NCBI GenBank assembly: GCA_002348925.1
Contig: DEBV01000007.1
Span: 15,291 to 22,462, forward strand
Direction of reading: 5' to 3'
Length of the DNA: 7,172 nt
DNA from: Alphaproteobacteria bacterium UBA2947
GTDB taxonomy: Bacteria > Pseudomonadota > Alphaproteobacteria > Rs-D84
Part shown: piece after piece, positions 1 to 5,240 of the stretch
How positions within the stretch are numbered: position 1 is the stretch's first letter
Layout: every line of letters starts with the position of its first letter
The notes under the pieces: model-generated
Database searches by the model: none
Told to the model about the DNA's origin: nothing
The model's input: the letters and a program-made list of their open reading frames with translations, nothing else
Position numbers and translations under genes: made by a program

Positions 1-287
1 AGATGTTTAGAAATACACCAAACTTCGCCGTCTTCACCACTAGATTTTTTAACGATGCGTTCCATTAATTCTTTGCGCATAGAACGAACAGTGTTTATCA
101 AATCATAAAAACCAACTTTGCCAGTTTTTGCACCACTGAAAAAGAAATGTTCTTCCAAAGACACCAAATTCATCAACGCAATCGACAAATCTTGATCTGA
201 AGATAAATCAAGCGGATTTGCCTTTTTAGCGGCATCCAATTTTTCAATCATTTCTTCCATAGATAATTTTTTACTGTTCTTTTTCAT
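1..287 (-). CDS. Conserved hypothetical protein, N-terminal 95 residues (3' end beyond window)
   Basis: The reading frame starts at the ATG at 287 and stays open to the window edge; the stop is not visible. I cannot assign a function. The protein begins Lys-rich (MKKNSKKLSMEE), has no signal peptide or membrane segment, and looks largely helical. The distinctive part is residues 34-95: LSIALMNLVSLEEHFFF (34-50), GAKTGK (52-57), FYDLINTVRSMRKELMERIVKK (60-81, shown by its ends FYDLI and RIVKK) and EVWCISKH (88-95). E45, E46 and H47 on one helix, and W90-C91, are candidate functional residues. From memory this pattern matches an unnamed protein common in Patescibacteria, which in full length continues with further helices; I have not verified this. 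It follows the CPVC membrane protein by 18 bases with its own ribosome-binding site, so the two probably form an operon and may work together. Confidence 0.8.
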   Translation of the reverse strand, partial: MKKNSKKLSMEEMIEKLDAAKKANPLDLSSDQDLSIALMNLVSLEEHFFFSGAKTGKVGFYDLINTVRSMRKELMERIVKKSSGEDGEVWCISKH

Positions 288-296
288 GATTTTTTT

Positions 297-302
297 CCCT
301 TT
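297..302 (-). promoter_or_regulatory. Shine-Dalgarno sequence of the left-edge gene
   Basis: AAAGGG lies in the 18-base gap after the membrane-protein stop, 9 bases upstream of the ATG at 287. It supports that start over the in-frame ATG codons at residues 10 and 13, and supports co-transcription with the membrane protein. Confidence 0.6.
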
Positions 303-305
303 AAT

Positions 306-854
306 TTAACATAAAACTATACCCATCGTTGGCAACCACTTGATTATCGCCCAAAACACCCCAGTCATTATCAACAGCCCACCGAAAGGCATAACAACTT
401 TCTGAAATGGGAACAGGGCGTGTCCACCGTTATTCTTTTTAATACGCATATACCACAATTCCATTAAAATAAATGTAATAGAGCCAACCAAAATACCCAA
501 CAAGAATTGGTCAATGCCCCACATACAATTATTCCACCATTTTACAATCGGGCTGCTTGACGGAACAAAATATACAGACAGCAACAACCCAGTGTAAACC
601 ACAGCATTTAAAACATACCAAATTGGATTTGTAATGTTCTTTTTGCGCATATAATTAGCAGTCCATCCAATCAAAGAAACAGTTAAACCGCCCGCCCAAA
701 TACCAGTCAAAACATCCTTGACCCCCAGCATGCGCGCACCTTCCAATCCTGCACCTATTGCGATAGTACACACAGGACAAACCGCGGATGCAACGGACGA
801 AAAAAGAACAATGCCAGTCATTGCACACAACAAAATTAACGATAAGTTTTTCAT
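306..854 (-). CDS. Conserved membrane protein with signal peptide, exported CPVC motif and four TM helices
   Basis: A 182-residue protein without a known function that I can name. It starts with a signal peptide (residues 1-24: Lys3, hydrophobic core, then VASA with likely cleavage after A24), so the mature protein would begin VCPVCT, with C26 and C29 forming a CxxC motif on the outer face of the membrane. A short glycine-rich amphipathic stretch (32-46) follows, then four hydrophobic segments at about 47-65, 78-97, 112-133 and 153-173. Loop signatures are NYMRKKN (67-73) and GGHALFPFQKVVMP (143-156). Further cysteines are C110 and the C-terminal C182. The CxxC suggests thiol redox or metal binding, but no thioredoxin fold is present. 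From memory it resembles an unnamed family frequent in Patescibacteria genomes (CPVCT start, GLWIGGL-like helix, FPFQKVVMP loop); this was not checked. It has its own promoter and is 18 bases from the next gene. Confidence 0.85.
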   Translation of the reverse strand: MKNLSLILLCAMTGIVLFSSVASAVCPVCTIAIGAGLEGARMLGVKDVLTGIWAGGLTVSLIGWTANYMRKKNITNPIWYVLNAVVYTGLLLSVYFVPSSSPIVKWWNNCMWGIDQFLLGILVGSITFILMELWYMRIKKNNGGHALFPFQKVVMPFGGLLIMTGVFWAIIKWLPTMGIVLC

Positions 855-859
855 CTTTT

Positions 860-866
860 CTTCCTT
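860..866 (-). promoter_or_regulatory. Shine-Dalgarno sequence of the CxxC membrane protein
   Basis: AAGGAAG sits 5 bases upstream of the ATG at 854 (7 bases if counted from the AGGA core) and supports that start, which is followed directly by a signal peptide. Confidence 0.7.
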
Positions 867-876
867 TTATTTCATA

Positions 877-906
877 ATCTTAACAAAAAACAAAACGCCA
901 GGTCAA
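877..906 (-). promoter_or_regulatory. Predicted sigma70-type promoter for the two-gene unit
   Basis: On the minus strand TTGACC (906-901, 5 of 6 matches to the -35 consensus) and TAAGAT (882-877, 4 of 6 to the -10) are separated by 18 bases of T-rich sequence. Transcription would start near 870, giving a leader of about 16 bases that holds the Shine-Dalgarno sequence. The fit is reasonable but not experimentally shown; read-through from rsmH is also possible because no terminator is visible between them. Confidence 0.55.
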
Positions 907-907
907 C

Positions 908-921
908 AGTATAATTATACT
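908..921. promoter_or_regulatory. Perfect 14-bp palindrome, possible operator
   Basis: AGTATAATTATACT is its own reverse complement. It covers the rsmH stop codon and ends one base before the -35 box of the downstream promoter, centred about 44 bases upstream of the predicted start site. That position would suit a dimeric regulator. One mismatch outward, the symmetry continues for two more pairs. As RNA it would form only a weak A/U stem with no U-tract, so it is a poor terminator. No specific regulator is recognised. Confidence 0.4.
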
Positions 922-1766
922 TTTTCAACCCCACGCATATGCGCAGAACGCGCGCGCGGATTTGATTCTAATTCTTGCTCAGACGGGGTTTTCGTTTTTA
1001 ACAATCTGTATTTCGGTTCCACCACGATTGGCAGACGCGGGTCGCCTATGGGGCCAGCCCATTTATTAAATGTATTCTTAACAATTCTGTCTTCTATTGA
1101 ATGAAAAGTCACACAAATGCAGCGCCCACCAGATTGCAATAAAGAATCAACAGAAACAAGAGCATCTTTGACTTGTCCCATTTCATCGTTTACCGCAATT
1201 CTTAATGCCTGAAACACAGGTGCAACATTCCCAGGAACCTTTATCAAATCACGTAATTCGAACGTTGTTTTCGGTTGTTTTTCTTTTAACAGCGCCGCCA
1301 ATTTATGCGATTTTTTTATATCACCGTATTCATAAAGCACATCTGCTAATTCTTCAACAGTCAGATTGTTTATCAAATCAGACGCCGTTATACCAGTACG
1401 TATATCCATACGCATATCAAGTGGTGCATCAAAGCGAAAAGAAAAACCACGCTCTGCATTATCTATCTGCATCGAAGAAATCCCCAAATCAAAAACAACA
1501 TCATCAAAATCGCCGACGGTCAGTTGTTTGATTTCTGAAAAAGGCGCACTTACAAATTGAAATTTATCGCCAAATTCTTGTTTCAGTTTATCAGCATCTG
1601 CGATTACATTTGTATCCCTGTCAAAAGCGATAACACTGGCACCACGTTCCAAGAAAGCACGCGAATATCCGCCAGCACCAAAAGTGCAGTCAACAATCTT
1701 GCGTCCCCTTATATCACCCAACGCATTCAAAACATCATTTAACAAAACAGGTATATGTTTCATCAT
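915..1766 (-). CDS. rsmH: 16S rRNA (cytosine(1402)-N(4))-methyltransferase RsmH (MraW)
   Basis: RsmH uses S-adenosylmethionine to methylate N4 of C1402 in 16S rRNA, in the decoding centre of the 30S subunit. It has 283 residues, shorter than E. coli (313). Visible motifs: HIPVLLNDVL at the start, the SAM-binding loop VDCTFGAGGYS (25-35), the acidic FDRD (48-51), FDLGISSMQID (92-102), ERGFSFRFDAPLDMRMD (105-121), then the inserted helical subdomain, FQALRIAVNDE (185-195), TFHSIEDRIVK (220-230) and NPRARSAHMR (269-278). The stretch before FQALRI reads GNVAPV where most family members have HPATRT, and it is shorter there. The start ATG (1766) overlaps the dnaE TGA; the adjacent ATG at 1763 is a possible alternative that removes only one residue. 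No ftsL or ftsI follows, so the gene lies outside the usual division cluster. Confidence 0.96.
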   Translation of the reverse strand: MMKHIPVLLNDVLNALGDIRGRKIVDCTFGAGGYSRAFLERGASVIAFDRDTNVIADADKLKQEFGDKFQFVSAPFSEIKQLTVGDFDDVVFDLGISSMQIDNAERGFSFRFDAPLDMRMDIRTGITASDLINNLTVEELADVLYEYGDIKKSHKLAALLKEKQPKTTFELRDLIKVPGNVAPVFQALRIAVNDEMGQVKDALVSVDSLLQSGGRCICVTFHSIEDRIVKNTFNKWAGPIGDPRLPIVVEPKYRLLKTKTPSEQELESNPRARSAHMRGVEKV

Positions 1767-4700
1767 TCAATAGTCACCTTGGTTCCCAATGCTGTTAAAT
1801 CTTTGGCAGTTGTCGCGCCAAGTTCCATAGTGCTTTTAAGGGCAATCGCTGCCGTTTTATCTGCCGAATGCAGATTTAATACAATTTTAGTGTATCCTGG
1901 TGCCAACACAGACAGCGCCTTTTTAACATCCGCCAAAACAGCCTTGTCATGAATATCTATGGTCATAGTCTTTGCGATTTTTGCTACCCACTGATTAAGT
2001 GGGATAATAGAATCTACAAATATAGATATTCTGTCATCACGTACTGATGTCTTACCCGATATAACAACTTCTGTTTCTGAATTTAAAATCTGCGATAAAT
2101 CAATAGAGGCTTCCCCAAACGCAACACCTTCAACATTGCCAAAGCTGTCCGACGCATTTATTGTCAGCATATCTTTTCCTGTTTTTGTTTTACGGCGTGA
2201 AAAAGAATTAACATTAACCGCAATTTGCACAGATTTTCTGTCGCCCAAAGACATCAAAGTTTGACTGGTTGCCAATTTTGCACGCGCGATTAAATGTTTG
2301 TACTGATCAAGTGGATGCGCAGAAATATAAAATCCCAGCGCAGACAATTCATTTTCCAATCTTTGTGCAAAAGTCCACTGTTTTGTCTTTGGTAAATCTT
2401 TTAACAATCTGTCTTCGCTGACATCGTCTTGTGTGGTATTTGCAAACAAGGACAAAGAATTGGCGCTTTCACGCGATTTAGATGCGTACGCCAATATCGC
2501 ATCAGCATTCATAAATATCAGTGCACGATTTTTTTCTAACGAATCCAGAACCCCGACTTTTGCGAACGCTTCCAATATACGCTTGTTGATAAACGGCGAA
2601 CAACGTTTAATAAAATCGGTCAAGTTCTTGAACTTTCCATTTGCTTCACGTTCTGCAACAATTGCATCAGTAGCAACCGTACCGACCCCCTTAATCGCGG
2701 CCAACGCATAAACAATCTTTCCATCACGCACTGTAAACAAGGATTCACTTTGGTTAATATCTGGCGCAACAATTGGAATATTAAAGTTCGATTTCGCATC
2801 ATCTACAAATATTGCCAACTGGTCAGTGTCATTCATATTACTGGACATAGACGCAGCCAAAAATTCAGCTGGGAAATGCGCTTTGATATACGCACATTGG
2901 TTCGCCACAATAGAATAGGCGATAGCATGTGATTTATTAAACGCGTATTTTGCAAATTCTTTAAACTTTTCCCACAAATCTTTTGCGGTTGCTTCATCCA
3001 AAGTATCTTCTTTTTTACAACCTTCCAAGAATTTGATTTCTAATTTAGCCAATAATTCAATTTTCTTTTTACCCATCGCCTTACGTACAGTATCAGATTC
3101 CCCACGGGTAAATCCTGCCAAGGCACGAGTTAAAAGCATAACTTGTTCCTGATAAACGATAATACCATAACTTTCTTTTAATATTGCTTCGGCTTTCGGG
3201 TGGACATATTCGATTTTTTCTTCGCCATGCATACGCGCAATAAACTGTGGAATAAATGCGATTGGTCCTGGACGATTTAACGCATTTAATGCAGATATTT
3301 CCAAGAAACTGGTTGGGTGCATCTTTTTCAGTGTTTGTTGAACAAACGGAGCATCGAATTGGAATATGCCTTCGGTCAATCCAGATTGCCATAACTTCAT
3401 AGTTTTGTCATCATCAGTTGGTATCTGATCCAAATCAATATTTATACCATGCGTTTTTTGAATCAGTTTTGTTGCATACTTTAACACAACCAATGTTTCA
3501 AGGCCTAAAAAGTCAAACTTAATCAAACCAGCACTTTCCAAATAATGACCATCAAACTGACAAGATGGCAATTGGTTGGCAGGATCACGATAAACAGGTG
3601 CAATTTGTGTAGTTGGTCGGTCACCAATAACCACACCACAGGCATGCTGTCCAAGATTTCGTATAGAACCTTCCAAATCTTCCGCGACCGACACCACCTT
3701 TGCCATATCTGGATCATTTTCCAATACTTCTTGAATCTCACGTGATGTTTCAACCGCTTCGCGCAATGTTTTAGCATCTGCAGGAATTAACTTTGACAAT
3801 CTGTCTGATTTCGAATACGGCATACCATAAACACGACCAATATCGCGTACGGCACCTCGTGCCTGTAAAGAACCGAAAGTTATGATTCTGCACACTGAAT
3901 CGCGACCATATTTTTCACCAACATAATCCAATACTCGTTCAATTCCTGTTGGTTCAAAGTCAACATCAAAATCAGGCATAGAAATACGGTCTGGATTCAA
4001 AAATCTTTCAAACAGCAAACCATATTTTAACGGATCAACATGTGTAATTCCTAACGCCCACGCAACGATAGAACCAGCACCCGAACCACGACCTGGGCCC
4101 GTCAAAATATCATTATTACGGCACCAATTTATATAATCCGCAACGATTAAGAAATACCCTGGGAATCCCATACCGATAATGGTTTTTAATTCAAATTCTG
4201 CTTGTTCGAAATAGGGCGCAGTATCTGTTATGCCATGTTCTTTTAACCGTCTGGTCAAGCCGTTCATTGTTGCATCACGCAACATTTGACATTCTGTTTC
4301 TAAATCGTCCCCGAACTTTGGCAACAACGGTTTTTCATGAACATTTACAAAAAACGCGCATCGTTTGGCAATATTTACAGTATTTTCTATTGCTTCGGGC
4401 AAATCAGAAAACAATTCTGACATTTCTTCGCATGATTTGAAATATTGTTCAGATGATTTACGTGGTCTGTCTGGGTCTATGACTTTTGTTTGTCCCAAAA
4501 CACAACTCAACGCATCCATAGCTTCATAATCAGACGATGCCGCAAAACAAACATCATTGGTCGCGACAATCGGTATGTTTAAATCACGCGCAATCTGCAG
4601 AAAAACAGGTTCTGTTTTTATTTCTTCTTCCAAACCATGACGTTGGATTTCCATATAAAAATTATTTCCAAATATCTCCAAAAACTGCTGTGCCATATTA

Positions 4701-5197
4701 AAAGCAGTATTATTTTGGTTGTTTAATACCGCCATACCTATTGCGCCAGTGTGCGCCCCAGACAAACAAATCAAATCGTCTTTGTGAGCTTTTAATTCCG
4801 CCATTGTTATATAAGGCCCCAGATGATGATTTTCCTGACGCATATACATAATGCGGCTAAGTTCGCACAAATTCAGATAACCTTCGTGATGTTTTGCCAA
4901 CAAAACCAATTTAGACAAAGAAGATTGACGCAAAATCTTTGGATCGGCCGTATGATGATTTATAGATAATTCTACACCAATTATCGGCTGCAATTTACTG
5001 GACGGCATAACATCAGAAAATTCAGCACATCCCGACATCATATTTGTATCTGTCAGTGCGCACGCAAACATATTATTATCATGGCACAATTCTGGGATAC
5101 CCTTTAATATGCCCAATTTTTTATTAGCAGCAACAGACAGGGTACTTGCACCCACAGAAATTTTCGAATGAACACGCAGATGTACAAATTCTGACAC
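1763..5197 (-). CDS. dnaE: DNA polymerase III subunit alpha (DnaE)
   Basis: Catalytic subunit of the replicative DNA polymerase III, 1144 residues against 1160 in E. coli. Domains in order: PHP (about 1-280), palm/thumb/fingers (about 290-820), helix-hairpin-helix (around AIKGVG, 834-839), OB fold (about 990-1066) and a C-terminal tau-binding region. Visible catalytic features are GPGRGSGAGS (367-376), the two palm aspartates D411 and D413 in PDFDVDF, and the third, D562, in KFDFLGL. The PHP domain lacks several canonical metal ligands (R8 in the HxH position, T51 for the His of TDHG, C217 and M227 where His is usual), so it should not proofread; a separate DnaQ exonuclease would be needed. 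Oddities are a roughly 9-residue insertion near residues 15-30 and a clamp-binding motif SLSLF (914-918) without the usual Gln. The start is GTG. The stop TGA overlaps the rsmH start. Identity is certain. Confidence 0.98.
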   Translation of the reverse strand: MSEFVHLRVHSKISVGASTLSVAANKKLGILKGIPELCHDNNMFACALTDTNMMSGCAEFSDVMPSSKLQPIIGVELSINHHTADPKILRQSSLSKLVLLAKHHEGYLNLCELSRIMYMRQENHHLGPYITMAELKAHKDDLICLSGAHTGAIGMAVLNNQNNTAFNMAQQFLEIFGNNFYMEIQRHGLEEEIKTEPVFLQIARDLNIPIVATNDVCFAASSDYEAMDALSCVLGQTKVIDPDRPRKSSEQYFKSCEEMSELFSDLPEAIENTVNIAKRCAFFVNVHEKPLLPKFGDDLETECQMLRDATMNGLTRRLKEHGITDTAPYFEQAEFELKTIIGMGFPGYFLIVADYINWCRNNDILTGPGRGSGAGSIVAWALGITHVDPLKYGLLFERFLNPDRISMPDFDVDFEPTGIERVLDYVGEKYGRDSVCRIITFGSLQARGAVRDIGRVYGMPYSKSDRLSKLIPADAKTLREAVETSREIQEVLENDPDMAKVVSVAEDLEGSIRNLGQHACGVVIGDRPTTQIAPVYRDPANQLPSCQFDGHYLESAGLIKFDFLGLETLVVLKYATKLIQKTHGINIDLDQIPTDDDKTMKLWQSGLTEGIFQFDAPFVQQTLKKMHPTSFLEISALNALNRPGPIAFIPQFIARMHGEEKIEYVHPKAEAILKESYGIIVYQEQVMLLTRALAGFTRGESDTVRKAMGKKKIELLAKLEIKFLEGCKKEDTLDEATAKDLWEKFKEFAKYAFNKSHAIAYSIVANQCAYIKAHFPAEFLAASMSSNMNDTDQLAIFVDDAKSNFNIPIVAPDINQSESLFTVRDGKIVYALAAIKGVGTVATDAIVAEREANGKFKNLTDFIKRCSPFINKRILEAFAKVGVLDSLEKNRALIFMNADAILAYASKSRESANSLSLFANTTQDDVSEDRLLKDLPKTKQWTFAQRLENELSALGFYISAHPLDQYKHLIARAKLATSQTLMSLGDRKSVQIAVNVNSFSRRKTKTGKDMLTINASDSFGNVEGVAFGEASIDLSQILNSETEVVISGKTSVRDDRISIFVDSIIPLNQWVAKIAKTMTIDIHDKAVLADVKKALSVLAPGYTKIVLNLHSADKTAAIALKSTMELGATTAKDLTALGTKVTIE
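1775..1780 (-). promoter_or_regulatory. Shine-Dalgarno sequence for rsmH inside the dnaE 3' end
   Basis: AAGGTG lies within the last dnaE codons, 8 bases before the ATG at 1766 and 11 before the second ATG at 1763. The spacing favours the first ATG, which gives the ATGA overlap with the dnaE stop. Placement within dnaE suggests translational coupling. Confidence 0.6.
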
Positions 5198-5203
5198 GAT
5201 TTA

Positions 5204-5210
5204 CCTTCCT
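5204..5210 (-). promoter_or_regulatory. Shine-Dalgarno sequence fixing the GTG start of dnaE
   Basis: AGGAAGG lies 6 bases upstream of the GTG at 5197. This strong site, and the match of the following residues (SEFVHLRVHS) to the usual DnaE amino terminus, support GTG as the true start. No promoter-like sequence is visible in the 34-base gap, so dnaE is probably transcribed from upstream with secA. Confidence 0.8.
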
Positions 5211-5217
5211 TTTCCTT

Positions 5218-5240
5218 TCACACTAACTGTATTAGTGCAA
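5218..5240 (-). other. Stem-loop spanning the secA stop codon
   Basis: On the minus strand CACTAA and TTAGTG (5237-5232 and 5226-5221) form a perfect 6-bp stem around a 5-base loop (TACAG). Two wobble pairs and one T-A pair can extend it to 9 bp. The secA TAA stop lies in the 5' arm. No U-run follows; the next bases are the purine-rich Shine-Dalgarno region of dnaE, so this is not a classical intrinsic terminator. It could affect mRNA stability or access to the dnaE ribosome-binding site. The pairing is seen; the role is inferred. Confidence 0.45.

Noticed and set aside
883..900. T-rich stretch on the minus strand after rsmH as an intrinsic terminator
   Set aside because: There is no GC-rich stem in front of the T-run; the stretch fits better as the spacer of the promoter.
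910..919. TATAAT on both strands inside the palindrome as a -10 box
   Set aside because: No acceptable -35 sequence lies 16-18 bases upstream on either strand. The TTGACC/TAAGAT pair just downstream is better placed for the membrane-protein gene.
946..960. Alternating CG-rich run near the rsmH end
   Set aside because: It is explained by the arginine and alanine codons of the conserved NPRARSAHMR motif.
718..1104. Plus-strand open frame of 128 codons across the membrane-protein start and rsmH end
   Set aside because: It is antisense to two well-supported genes and crosses their promoter region, with no family signature of its own. The other plus-strand frames under rsmH and dnaE (for example 1205-1531 and 2433-2711) were rejected for the same reason.
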